A DNA stretch of 27,109 nucleotides from JAFHCF01 sp048497495 (GCA_048497495.1 JAFHCF010000194.1:1-27109), one strand, 5' to 3'; counted from the first letter of the stretch, positions 1 through 7,206 are shown. A program made the numbers and translations. The notes: generated from the letters alone by a model not told the origin.

Positions 1-20
1 AGAACGCCCGAATGCCTCAT

Positions 21-97
<77 letters not shown>

Positions 98-107
98 AAC
101 ATGATGG

Positions 108-142
108 AACCCCCCGGTGTCGAAAGACCCCGGGGGGTTTTT
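108..142 (+). terminator. Intrinsic terminator after the initiator tRNA
   Basis: Positions 108-117 (AACCCCCCGG) pair with 130-139 (CCGGGGGGTT). An inner GTC/GAC stem is closed by a GAAA loop, and a T-run covers 138-142. It starts 11 nt after the tRNA CCA end, which fits a rho-independent terminator for the tRNA transcript. The following 160 bases (143-302), up to the stop codon of nikO, contain nothing I can recognise. Confidence 0.9.
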
Positions 143-302
143 CGTCGTCCGCTCGGCGCATCGCGACGTCATGGCGAGTGCCGGCCATGCCGACGCATTC
201 GCCCCTCGAAAAATCGGCGATTTCCAATATGCAGCGGACGCATGTGGGTCCGTTCGCGGAATGACGAAGATGCTGTTCGGGGCGCTTCGGGGTTGTCTTG
301 CG

Positions 303-1085
303 TCACGGCAATTCGCCGGCTGAGGAACGTCCCGGGTCTTCGGGATCTTCGACGATTCCCGGATGGGCGTGGACGTGCTCTGCGTCGGCGGCGTGGATGT
401 GCGGGTGGTCGTGGACGTGGAGGTGGCGGTGGATCGTCGCCGGATGCAGGGTGCCACCCTCCAGGAGGACGGCGCGGGTCGCGAGCCTCTCCAGGAAGGG
501 ACGGTCGTGGGAGACGATCACCATGGCGACGTCGAGGGACGCGAGAATGTCGGTCAATCGCGCCAGATTGGCGTCGTCGAGCGCATTGGTCGGCTCATCG
601 AGCAGCAAGGCCCGCGGCTCCATCGCCAGCACGGCGGCGAGGCAGACCAGCCGCTTCTCGCCGCCGGAGAGCCGGTGGGTGATCCGCCGCTCGAGGTGGC
701 CGAGGGCGAGGCGGTCGAGGGTGGCGCGGGCGCGCTCGATCGCCGCTTTCGGGCCGAGGCCGAGATTGAGGGGGCCGAAGGCGACGTCCTCGATCACCGT
801 CGGGGAGAACAACTGATCATCGGGATCCTGGAAGAGAAGGCCGGCGCGGGCGCGGACCTCGCGGAAATCGGCTTCCACCCGCCGCTCGGCGCCGAAGGCG
901 ACGAGGCGGCCGGCGACGGGCTTCTCCAGCCCGACCAGGGTGCGCAGCAGGGTCGTCTTGCCGGCGCCGTTGGCACCGGCGAGCGCGAGGCGCTCACCCG
1001 CCGCGAGGCGGAAGGAGACATGATCGAGAACCAGGCGCTCGCCGCGCCGCACGGAGACGTCGGTGAGGTCGTAGAGGAGGGTCAT
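303..1085 (-). CDS. nikO: Nickel ECF transporter ATPase, NikO/CbiO type
   Basis: This is the cytoplasmic ATPase that drives group I ECF import of nickel (or cobalt), working with the NikQ and NikM membrane parts. The 260-residue protein has Walker A GANGAGKTT (37-45), the Q-loop at FQDPDDQ (85-91, typical of CbiO proteins), signature LSGGEKRLV (139-147), Walker B LLLDEP (160-165) and the H-loop at SHD (192-194). The C-terminal tail, about residues 214-241, holds eleven histidines alternating with other residues. This looks like a metal-binding or storage tail and is not part of the ATPase fold. The ATG overlaps the nikQ stop by 4 nt, so translation is probably coupled. It is the last gene of the nik operon. 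Nickel rather than cobalt is inferred from nikK, nikL and the NikR-like operator upstream. Confidence 0.93.
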   Translation of the reverse strand: MTLLYDLTDVSVRRGERLVLDHVSFRLAAGERLALAGANGAGKTTLLRTLVGLEKPVAGRLVAFGAERRVEADFREVRARAGLLFQDPDDQLFSPTVIEDVAFGPLNLGLGPKAAIERARATLDRLALGHLERRITHRLSGGEKRLVCLAAVLAMEPRALLLDEPTNALDDANLARLTDILASLDVAMVIVSHDRPFLERLATRAVLLEGGTLHPATIHRHLHVHDHPHIHAADAEHVHAHPGIVEDPEDPGRSSAGELP

Positions 1086-1843
1086 GGCAGCCGATCCAGG
1101 ACGAGAGCGCCGAGGAGGACGGCGGCGAGGAGGAGCCCGAACAGCCGGTCGGCGGGCCCGAAGCCCGCGTCGTCGACGAGCAGGAAGCGGCCGGCGAAGC
1201 CCCGACAGCGCATCGCCTCGTCGACCCTCTCGGCGCGCTCGAAGGAGCGGACGAGAAGGGTGCCGGCGAAATTGCCCCAGGTCCGCAGCGTGTGGCGCGA
1301 GGTCCCCGAGACGAAGGCGCGGGCCCTGAGCGCGTCGCGCAATCGGGCGGTCTCCTCGCGCAATTGGTCGACCCAGCGGACGGCGAAGAGAAAGACGTGG
1401 ACGAGTTTCTCCGGGGCGCCGAGACGGGCGAGACCGTGCCCGAGCCGGGCCGGTTCGAGCCCGGCGAGGAGGACGAAGATGGTCACGGCGGCGAGGTTGA
1501 CCCGCAGCAGCACCAGCAGGGCGCGGTCGAGGCCGGGGCGGGAGAGGGGCAGCGGGCCGAGGGCGAAGGCGGTGTCCCCCGGCACGGTGAGCGGCAGCAG
1601 CAGGACCAGGACGATCAGAAAGCCCTCGACATGGGCGAGACGTTCGAGCAGGTCGCGGAGACCGACGCCCGCGAGCGTGCTCATGAGAACGGTCGCGGCC
1701 AGGGCGCCGGCGAGGACGACGGGATCGCGCAACGTCACGGTGACGACGACGGCGGCGCCGGCCGCCAGGATCCGTGTCCTCGGGTCGAGGCGATCGAGCG
1801 GCGAGGGTGGGTGATCGGCTCGCGGGGCGAGCGGATCCCTCAT
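1082..1843 (-). CDS. nikQ: Nickel ECF transporter transmembrane (T) component, CbiQ/NikQ type
   Basis: This 253-residue integral membrane protein of the CbiQ family couples the NikO ATPase to the NikM substrate-binding subunit. The N-terminus (HPPSPLDRLDPRTRIL) is the usual CbiQ opening. It is followed by several hydrophobic segments, at about residues 25-60, 75-95 and 110-130, and one close to the C-terminus. The cytoplasmic part contains the expected Arg/Ala-rich helices, including RDALRARAF and DEAMRCRGF; the second is the conserved A-x-x-x-RG(F/Y) coupling motif of T components. Both ends overlap neighbours by 4 nt (ATGA), with nikL upstream and nikO downstream. Length is normal for the family. 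Metal specificity cannot be read from this subunit alone. Confidence 0.92.
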   Translation of the reverse strand: MRDPLAPRADHPPSPLDRLDPRTRILAAGAAVVVTVTLRDPVVLAGALAATVLMSTLAGVGLRDLLERLAHVEGFLIVLVLLLPLTVPGDTAFALGPLPLSRPGLDRALLVLLRVNLAAVTIFVLLAGLEPARLGHGLARLGAPEKLVHVFLFAVRWVDQLREETARLRDALRARAFVSGTSRHTLRTWGNFAGTLLVRSFERAERVDEAMRCRGFAGRFLLVDDAGFGPADRLFGLLLAAVLLGALVLDRLP

Positions 1844-2493
1844 GACGTCTCCGTTTCGCCGTGGCGGGCGCGGCCGGCGCGGCGGCGCGAGGCGCCCCAG
1901 AGCGCGGCCCCGATCAGGCCGACGATCATGCCGATGCCGCCCATCACGTCGTTGAAACGCACCCGGGCCTCGGCTTGCGAATAGGCTTCGAGCAGCGGCC
2001 GGGTGCGGCGTTCGACGGCGCGGTCGACGGCGGCCTCGATCTGGCGTTCGAGATGCGTGGGATCGACGGTGGCGGTGGCGGTGGAGGCCGGGGGCGCGGC
2101 GGCCAGAGGGCTCGGCGCGGATGGCGGGGAAGCCGAGTTCGAAGGCACGGCGGTGTTCGCGGCGAAGAGGCTCGCCTCGAGCCGGGCTTCGGCGACATGG
2201 CCGTCGCCGCTGTCGACGGCGACGACGAGATCCGCCGCCGTCTCCGGTCTCCAGCGGAAATTGCCGGTGTCGTCGGTGTGGCCGCGATGGCGTTCGCGGC
2301 CGGCGGCGTCGCGGATGACAAAGGCGACGTCGCCGGGCCGGCCGCCGCCGACGAAGAAGGCATAGCCGACGACGGCGCCGTCCTCGACGGTGGCGAAGAC
2401 CTTCAGCCGGTGGGCGTCGGCGGGCTCGACCAGGCCGAGGAGGCCGGCGAGGGCGACGAGCGCCACGGCGAGGGAGCGGAGGAACCCGGTCAC
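1840..2493 (-). CDS. nikL: Nickel transport accessory membrane protein, NikL-like
   Basis: A 217-residue exported and membrane-anchored protein in the NikL position of nikKMLQO operons. I chose GTG at 2493 because it overlaps the nikM stop (GTGA) and is followed directly by a signal sequence. The longer open frame upstream (to 2886) is only the antisense-like shadow of nikM. Residues 1-27 form a signal peptide ending ADA, so the mature protein would begin with His28. A beta-rich periplasmic domain (about 28-110) is followed by a Pro/Ala/Ser-rich linker (117-142), a charged helix (145-180) and a transmembrane helix (183-200) with an Arg-rich cytoplasmic end. NikL proteins are thought to replace NikN and help NikM load the metal. 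That role is family knowledge; only the architecture is visible here. Confidence 0.85.
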   Translation of the reverse strand: MTGFLRSLAVALVALAGLLGLVEPADAHRLKVFATVEDGAVVGYAFFVGGGRPGDVAFVIRDAAGRERHRGHTDDTGNFRWRPETAADLVVAVDSGDGHVAEARLEASLFAANTAVPSNSASPPSAPSPLAAAPPASTATATVDPTHLERQIEAAVDRAVERRTRPLLEAYSQAEARVRFNDVMGGIGMIVGLIGAALWGASRRRAGRARHGETETS

Positions 2494-3110
2494 GCGGCGG
2501 CCCTCGCCTCGAGCATCAGCATTTCCGGCTTGACCCGGGCGAGGAAGGACAGGACCGCGCCGGTGATCACCGCCTCGATCGCCGCCAGCGGCAGGTAGGT
2601 GACGAGGATCACCTTGGCGGAGGGAACGTAGTCGGAAGCCGAGAGGGCGAGCGCCAGGGAGAGGCCGCCGGCGGTGCCGGCGACGGCGACGGCGGCGACC
2701 GATCCACCGAGGACGGCGACGCGGACGGGATGATCGGCGGAGAGGAAGGGCCGCGCCAGGGTGGCGGCGAGAACGCCGGGCAGGGCCATGTTCACGGTGT
2801 CGACGCCGAGCGTGGTGAGGCCGCCGAAGCCGAACATCACCGCCTGGAGCAACAACCCGACGAAGACGGCGGGAAAGGCGCGCCAACCGAGGACGACCCC
2901 CATCAAACCGCCGAGGAGGAGGTGGACGGTGGAGGGGCCGATCGGGATGGAGACCAGCGACACGACGAAGAAGATCGCCGCGAGGATACCGGTCTCGGCG
3001 ATCTCGCGATCGTCGAGGCGGCGCAACCCGAGGGCGAGGCCGGCCACGGCGAGACCGCCTCCGCCGAGGAGCACCGGTATCGACAGGACACCGTCGGGGA
3101 TGTGAGCCAT
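2490..3110 (-). CDS. nikM: Nickel ECF transporter substrate-binding membrane subunit, NikM/CbiM
   Basis: This 206-residue polytopic protein is the S component that captures Ni(II) or Co(II). The N-terminus reads MAHIPDGVLS. In CbiM/NikM the free N-terminus and the His at position 2 are metal ligands. Here His would be at position 2 after Met removal, so the site is kept in a shifted form. Conserved family segments include PIGPSTVHLLLGGLMG (about 57-72), containing the second ligand His, and LLQAVMFGFGGLTTLGVDTVNMA (about 86-108). GGAGG lies upstream of the ATG. The gap to nikK is 89 nt, and its stop overlaps the nikL GTG. Nickel rather than cobalt is inferred from the operon context. Confidence 0.93.
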   Translation of the reverse strand: MAHIPDGVLSIPVLLGGGGLAVAGLALGLRRLDDREIAETGILAAIFFVVSLVSIPIGPSTVHLLLGGLMGVVLGWRAFPAVFVGLLLQAVMFGFGGLTTLGVDTVNMALPGVLAATLARPFLSADHPVRVAVLGGSVAAVAVAGTAGGLSLALALSASDYVPSAKVILVTYLPLAAIEAVITGAVLSFLARVKPEMLMLEARAAA

Positions 3111-3199
3111 GGCGCGGTCCTCCGCGAGGGGTGGGCGAGCGGGCCGGGCGAACCGGTCACGACGTGGCGTTCACGATATTCGGATCTCTTGGGCTTCGA

Positions 3200-3976
3200 T
3201 CACTTGGCGGCGGTCCGCCCCATGTCGGTGGCCTTGACCCAGACGAGACCGCCGAGTTCGGTGGCGGCGGGGCGTCCGTCGGGGCCGGTGGCCTCGGGTC
3301 CGTCGACCAGGGCGGCGAAGCCCCACCAGCCGGCGCGCGGCATGGCATAGGCGAAGACGCCGTTGCCGTCGGCCTTGATCACCTGGGTGAGGAAGGAGTC
3401 GTCGGGCGGCGTCACCGATCCGTCGTTGACCCATTCGACCTCGACCTCGGCGAAAGGCACCGGCTGGCCGAGGTGGCGGACGATGCCGCGAAAGAGATTG
3501 CCGGTCCACAGCCCGGACGGGCGCGCCAAGGGTTCGATCTCGACCGGCAGGCCGACCGGCGTCGCCCAGCCCTCGCCGGAGGCGTAGCCGTCGACCACCA
3601 CCTTGGCGTAGTGGACGATCCATTTGCGCTCGGCGACTTCCCAATAGGGTTCCGGCTCGACGAAGAAGGTGGCGGCGCCGGGAGCCTTCAGTCCCCAGGT
3701 CAGACGCCAGGTAGACTTGCCGTCGACCTTGCGCTCGGCGAGGCGGTCGGCGAGGTCGGTGGTGGCGCCGCCGACCGCGACGGCGACGCGCCGGGGTCGC
3801 GCCATCTCCATCACCGGGCCACGGGCCATCGGGTGGGTGAAGACCAGGTCGACCGTCACCTCGCCGCCGTCCGGCAGGACGTCGGCGGAGGGTAGGATCT
3901 CCAGGAAATGAGCGGCGGCGGGGGTGGCGGCGAGCAGCAGGGCGGCCGTGAGGATCGCGCTGGTGGATTTGGGCAT
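3200..3976 (-). CDS. nikK: Periplasmic nickel uptake protein NikK, DUF4198 family
   Basis: This 258-residue secreted protein of the DUF4198 family is the first gene of the nik operon. The start at 3976 gives a clean Sec signal (residues 1-22, ending TPAAA). The same frame is open much further upstream to 5431, but that stretch has unrelated, antisense-type composition. Predicted cleavage leaves His23 (HFLEILPS) as the mature N-terminus, which is characteristic of this family and a likely metal ligand. The body is beta-rich and contains HPMARGP (about 52-58), the usual DUF4198 signature region, and YWEVAERKWIVHYAKV. Its role is presumed to be periplasmic nickel capture or delivery to NikM. Promoter and operator lie 44-80 nt upstream. 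Confidence 0.87.
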   Translation of the reverse strand: MPKSTSAILTAALLLAATPAAAHFLEILPSADVLPDGGEVTVDLVFTHPMARGPVMEMARPRRVAVAVGGATTDLADRLAERKVDGKSTWRLTWGLKAPGAATFFVEPEPYWEVAERKWIVHYAKVVVDGYASGEGWATPVGLPVEIEPLARPSGLWTGNLFRGIVRHLGQPVPFAEVEVEWVNDGSVTPPDDSFLTQVIKADGNGVFAYAMPRAGWWGFAALVDGPEATGPDGRPAATELGGLVWVKATDMGRTAAK

Positions 3977-4021
3977 GGCGCCTCGCTTGGCATCTCGCGC
4001 CGAACCGAGGTCGGCGATCGA

Positions 4022-4049
4022 GTATGATGATATTTCAAAAATATCATAT
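4022..4049 (-). promoter_or_regulatory. Predicted NikR operator
   Basis: The sequence GTATGA (4022-4027), 16 nt, TCATAT (4044-4049) matches the known NikR operator GTATGA-N16-TCATAC at 11 of 12 specified bases. An inner perfect repeat, GATATTT-CAA-AAATATC, lies within it. The site covers the -10 element and the spacer of the nikK promoter, a position that would give nickel-dependent repression. No nikR gene is present in the window. Confidence 0.8.
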
Positions 4050-4055
4050 CGACAA
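4027..4055 (-). promoter_or_regulatory. Predicted sigma-70-type promoter of nikK
   Basis: On the minus strand a TTGTCG -35 element (4055-4050) is separated by exactly 17 nt from a TATCAT -10 element (4032-4027). They match consensus at 4 of 6 and 5 of 6 positions. Transcription would start near 4020, about 44 nt before the nikK ATG. The stretch is strikingly AT-rich compared with its surroundings. Confidence 0.65.
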
Positions 4056-4168
4056 GAGGTCAACGGGGTTCGACACCGCGACGGCGACGCAGCCGGCCGG
4101 GCGGGCCGCTCGTCCGTCCGGCGACATGCCGTTTGACCGGGCGACGCCCGACCGCTAGCCTCACGCCC

Positions 4169-4576
4169 ATGAAGATCTGGCGAAGCCTGCGACCCGAGAG
4201 GAGACCGCGGACGGTGGTGACCGTCCTGGCGGGGCTTCTGTTCATGGTTCAGGCGGTGCTCGCCGGCACCGGCTCGGTGCGCAGCCCCGACGAGATCGCC
4301 CTCGATCGCATGCTCGGGATCGTCTGCGGCGAATTCGGCGTGGCCGGGCCGACGTCGTCGCCGCTCGGCGAACACGACGGTCACGGGGCCTGCTGCGCCC
4401 TCGGCTGCGCCATGGCCGGCGGATCCGGCATCGCCACCATGCCCGTTCTGCCGCAGACCGAGCCCCTGCGCGTGGTGGTTCTCGCCACCGAGACCGCCGT
4501 TCTCGCCATCGTCGGCGTCCCGCGCGCCGCCTCCCATGCCTTCGGCGCCCGCGCGCCTCCCTCCTCGACGATCTGA
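4169..4576 (+). CDS. DUF2946-like small exported/membrane protein with Cys/His cluster
   Basis: A 135-residue protein with an Arg-rich N-terminus followed by one hydrophobic segment (16-33), either a signal anchor or a signal peptide. The middle carries HDGHGACCALGC (69-80), a dense His/Cys group that could bind a soft metal such as copper. A second hydrophobic stretch (101-117) precedes a tail ending ARAPPSSTI. The late R-A-P-P and the Cys/His centre resemble DUF2946 proteins, which often sit next to copper genes; the function of that family is not established. ATG 4169 was preferred to the in-frame ATG at 4133 because the signal-like segment follows directly. It is divergent from nikK and lies 78 nt before the Crp/Fnr gene. 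Confidence 0.7.
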   Translation: MKIWRSLRPERRPRTVVTVLAGLLFMVQAVLAGTGSVRSPDEIALDRMLGIVCGEFGVAGPTSSPLGEHDGHGACCALGCAMAGGSGIATMPVLPQTEPLRVVVLATETAVLAIVGVPRAASHAFGARAPPSSTI

Positions 4577-4654
4577 ACCGACCGCAGCGAGCGTCATTCC
4601 GGTCGACGACGCGCCTTCAGGCCTTCGTCCCGGCAGATCCGAAGAGGAATCACC

Positions 4655-5383
4655 ATGTTGAACTCTGTCGTGGCGCCGCACCCGGCGCTCGGGCCGGCCG
4701 TGGTCGTCGGCCGCCGTCGCCTCGTCGAAACGGGGCGCAGTCCGCATTTCGAAATCCGTCGGTTGGCGGCCCGCGAGGCGCTGTTCAGCCGGTATGAGCC
4801 GGCGGGGCGGCTCCACGAGGTCCGGCACGGCGTGGTGATGATCCACCGCAGCCTCGCCGACGGCCGACGTCAGATCGTCGACATCGTCGGGCCCGGCCGT
4901 CTGTTCGGCTTCAGTGCCGGCCCGCGCCACGACTGCACGGCGCAGGCGCTCACCGACACGGTGGTTCTGTCGGTCGAGTCCCATGCGGTCGACACCGACC
5001 CGGGGCTGGCGCTCAGGGCGCGCCGCGCCATGGTGGAAGAGATCGGCCGATTGCGTGACCTGGCGCTGTTGCTCGGCCGCAAGTCGGCGATCGAGCGGGT
5101 GGCGAGCTTCTTTCTCGTGCTGGCGGAGGCCGCCGGCGTCGGGATGTCCGGCTCGGGGCTGTTGGTGTTGCCGGTGACCCGGGCCGAGATCGGCGATCAC
5201 CTCGGGCTGACCATCGAGACGGTCAGCCGCAACGTCACGCGATTGAAGCGGCAGGGGATCATCGGGCTCGCCCGTGGCGAGGTCATCACCATCACCGACG
5301 CGGGCGCCCTGCGCGACATCGCGTCCGGATCTCATCCCGGCTGGATTGACGCCGATCAAGGCCGAAGCGTCGGCGCGATGTGA
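4655..5383 (+). CDS. Crp/Fnr family transcriptional regulator (FixK-like)
   Basis: A 242-residue regulator. The N-terminal half is a cyclic-nucleotide-binding-like beta roll (about 30-115, with IVDIVGPGRLFGF at 74-86). A long dimerisation helix (about 118-145) follows, then a winged helix. The recognition region TRAEIGDHLGLTIETVSRNV (175-194) is the E-T-V-S-R type seen in Fnr and FixK proteins that read TTGAT-N4-ATCAA-like sites. The Fnr [4Fe-4S] cysteines are missing: only Cys94 is present. It is therefore a FixK/NnrR-like protein that senses something else or is controlled by its own expression. AGAGGA lies upstream of the ATG. Its position between two DUF2946 genes and before two nosL genes suggests it controls this locus under low oxygen or nitrogen-oxide conditions; that is inference. 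Confidence 0.88.
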   Translation: MLNSVVAPHPALGPAVVVGRRRLVETGRSPHFEIRRLAAREALFSRYEPAGRLHEVRHGVVMIHRSLADGRRQIVDIVGPGRLFGFSAGPRHDCTAQALTDTVVLSVESHAVDTDPGLALRARRAMVEEIGRLRDLALLLGRKSAIERVASFFLVLAEAAGVGMSGSGLLVLPVTRAEIGDHLGLTIETVSRNVTRLKRQGIIGLARGEVITITDAGALRDIASGSHPGWIDADQGRSVGAM

Positions 5384-5429
5384 AGTAGAGGTGGGGCGAT
5401 CCTCGCTCCCCCCGGATCCGAGACCGCTC

Positions 5430-5867
5430 ATGTCCCGACGCCGCCCGACAACACTGGAGCCTCTCCGCCGCAGCCGGCTCGCCGGCTGGGTGGCGGTGCT
5501 CCTGCTCGTCTTCCAGGTGGTGCTCGGCGCCGATCATTTCGGCGCGGCCGCCGCCGCCGCCTTCGGTCCGTCGCCGGACGGGGAAGCACTCGGTCTCCTG
5601 TCGCTGTGTCACGGCGACGGCAGCGTCGAACTCGTCGCCGGCGACGAGAGTGACGCCGACCGGCCGGGCGCGGCGGTGCCGGCCTGCATGCTCTGCGTCG
5701 CCGTGACGCTCGCGGGAAACGCTCTCGCGGTGTCGCCACCGATTCTGGTTCCCCCGACGCTGATCACGTTCGGCGACCTCGGTGTCGAACTCGTCGAACC
5801 CCTGCCGGTTACGTCGATCCTGCGCTACGGCCGCAATCGCGGACCTCCCCTTCCCGTCCTCGCCTGA
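5430..5867 (+). CDS. DUF2946 family small membrane/exported protein
   Basis: A 145-residue protein with a positively charged N-terminus and one hydrophobic segment (17-33). It carries Cys60-His61 (LCHGDG) and a C-x-x-C pair (CMLC, 86-89), ending RNRGPPLPVLA. The C-H, C-x-x-C and terminal R-x-P-P pattern is that of DUF2946, a family found with copper and cytochrome oxidase genes but without proven function. It is a paralogue of the protein at 4169-4576, with the regulator gene between them. The preceding gap is 46 nt; the following nosL-type gene starts 85 nt downstream, so the block is probably co-transcribed. A metal-handling role is inference from the Cys/His residues and neighbours. Confidence 0.78.
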   Translation: MSRRRPTTLEPLRRSRLAGWVAVLLLVFQVVLGADHFGAAAAAAFGPSPDGEALGLLSLCHGDGSVELVAGDESDADRPGAAVPACMLCVAVTLAGNALAVSPPILVPPTLITFGDLGVELVEPLPVTSILRYGRNRGPPLPVLA

Positions 5868-5952
5868 TCCGACCGCTCGGTCCGCCCGGGGCGCTCGCGC
5901 CCGCGCGGATCGTCCTGGGGCTTCCTCCGAAACGATAGACGGGAACACTTCC

Positions 5953-6582
5953 ATGACCGACCACAACATCGATCGCCGCCATCTCCTGGCCGCCGCCGCC
6001 GTCGCCACGCTGTTCACCGCCGCGCCGGCGCAGGCCGAGGCCACGCCGATGACCCCTTGGGACTGGACCGACAAGAACGGCCTGATCAAGGATCTGCCCA
6101 AGGACAAGGATCCGCTCACCGACGAGTTCAAGAAGTTCCCGCGCTGTCGCTACTGCGGCATGGTGCGGGCGAAGTTCAGCCATACCCGCCATCTGATCGT
6201 CTATGACGACGACACCATCGACGGCACCTGCTCGCTGCACTGCGCCGCGATCGGCCTGTCGCTCAACATGGATCGCGGGCCGAAGGCGATCTACGCCGGC
6301 GATGCCGGCGCCGACGGTGAGATCAAGCCGCTGGTGCTGGTCGACAAGGCTTTCTACGTCGTCGATCCGTCGAAGCCGGGCACCATGACGCGGGTGTCGA
6401 ACGCTGCCTATGCCGACAAGGCGAAGGCCGAGGCCGCCGCCAAGGCGGAAGCCGCGGCCAAGGCCGGAGCCGAGGTGATCGGCTTCGACGCGGCGCTGCG
6501 CAAGGCCTATCTGGTGATGGCCGACGACACGATCATGCTGCGCAAGCGTCGCGGCGAGATGCGCAAGAAGGCCGCCAACTGA
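5953..6582 (+). CDS. nosL: NosL-type copper-binding protein, Tat-exported (first copy)
   Basis: A 209-residue NosL-family protein. Residues 1-29 look like a twin-arginine signal (DRRHLLAAAA, cleavage near AQA-EA). The family core begins with CRYCGM (65-70), matching the Cys-x-x-Cys-Gly-Met copper(I) site of NosL, followed by HTRHLIVYDDDTIDGTCSLHC (77-97) with two further cysteines, C93 and C97. NosL delivers Cu(I) for the CuZ centre of nitrous oxide reductase in Nos systems. Here no nosZ is visible and the protein is not a lipoprotein, so the partner is unknown. An unusual Ala/Lys/Glu helix of AEAAAK repeats (about 153-173) interrupts the C-terminal part. A strong hairpin follows the gene. 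Confidence 0.85.
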   Translation: MTDHNIDRRHLLAAAAVATLFTAAPAQAEATPMTPWDWTDKNGLIKDLPKDKDPLTDEFKKFPRCRYCGMVRAKFSHTRHLIVYDDDTIDGTCSLHCAAIGLSLNMDRGPKAIYAGDAGADGEIKPLVLVDKAFYVVDPSKPGTMTRVSNAAYADKAKAEAAAKAEAAAKAGAEVIGFDAALRKAYLVMADDTIMLRKRRGEMRKKAAN

Positions 6583-6594
6583 TCGAACGATCCC

Positions 6595-6627
6595 ATCCGG
6601 CGGCGCCTCGGATCGGCGCCGCCGGAT
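6595..6627. other. Perfect 13-bp intergenic stem-loop between the two nosL genes
   Basis: Positions 6595-6607 (ATCCGGCGGCGCC) are perfectly complementary to 6615-6627, with a 7-nt loop. No T-run follows on either strand, so this is more likely an mRNA-stabilising or partly attenuating hairpin than a full terminator. It could let the first nosL be made in excess of the downstream ABC genes. Confidence 0.7.
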
Positions 6628-6660
6628 CGCCCTGCTCCTCCGCCCTGCCGAGGTTCACTC

Positions 6661-7206
6661 ATGCCACCGCGCTCCCGTTCCGCCTCCGGCCTCGATCGCC
6701 GCGCCCTTCTCGTCGGCCTCGCGGGCTTCGTCTGCCTCGAGACGACGGGAGTCTCGTCGGCCGAGGGCCGGCGCGCGGCGACCGTCGATCTGCCGAAGCC
6801 GGGGCCGCGCGACGTCTGCCCGGTCTGCGGCATGTTCGTCGCCAAATACCCCTATTGGATCGCCACGCTGCGGTTCCGCGACGGCAAGGTCGAGCATTTC
6901 GACGGCGCCAAGGACCTGTGGAAATATCTCCTCGACATGCCGCGCTGGGCGCGGGATCGCCGCCGCGAGGACGTCGAGGCGATCGGAGTGACCGGTTACT
7001 ACGACGGCGAACTGATCGACGCCACCGCCGTCGTCTATGTGGTCGGCTCCGACGTCTACGGGCCGATGGGCCACGAACTGGTGCCGCTCGCCGACGAGGC
7101 GGAGGCGCGCGAGTTCCTCGCCGATCACAAGGGACGTCGGACGCTGCGGGCCGACGGCGTGTCGTTGGCGCTGCTCGAGGGCCTCGACGCGGGGCGCTTC
7201 GAATGA
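6661..7206 (+). CDS. nosL: NosL-type copper-binding protein, Tat-exported (second copy)
   Basis: A 181-residue NosL-family protein with a twin-arginine signal (LDRRALLVGLAG, 11-22; export ends near residue 34). The metal site is CPVCGM (53-58). The family C-terminal region DVYGPMGHELVPL (131-143) supplies the conserved Met-Gly-His segment. Unlike the first copy it lacks the extra cysteine pair and the Ala/Lys/Glu insertion, so the two are divergent paralogues rather than a recent duplication. The TGA overlaps the ATG of the next gene by 4 nt, tying it tightly to the small anchor protein and the ABC transporter. Its likely task is to bind Cu(I) in the periplasm and exchange it with the membrane complex encoded downstream. 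No structural nos gene is present. Confidence 0.88.
   Translation: MPPRSRSASGLDRRALLVGLAGFVCLETTGVSSAEGRRAATVDLPKPGPRDVCPVCGMFVAKYPYWIATLRFRDGKVEHFDGAKDLWKYLLDMPRWARDRRREDVEAIGVTGYYDGELIDATAVVYVVGSDVYGPMGHELVPLADEAEAREFLADHKGRRTLRADGVSLALLEGLDAGRFE

Noticed and set aside
363..1814. Long plus-strand open frame antisense to nikO and nikQ
   Set aside because: Its product is rich in Glu, Gly and Arg with no domain-like pattern and lies opposite two clear transporter genes. GC-rich third codon positions create such frames throughout the window (also 12056-13048, 14039-15181 and 17557-18582).
4050..4064. Possible Fnr/FixK box (minus strand TTGAC..GTCGA)
   Set aside because: The half-sites are 5 nt apart instead of 4 and the right half is mismatched. 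The sequence is better explained as the -35 region of the nikK promoter.
3977..5431. Upstream extension of the nikK frame on the minus strand
   Set aside because: The extension runs antisense through the regulator and a DUF2946 gene, whereas ATG 3976 starts a perfect signal peptide and lies just after a promoter.
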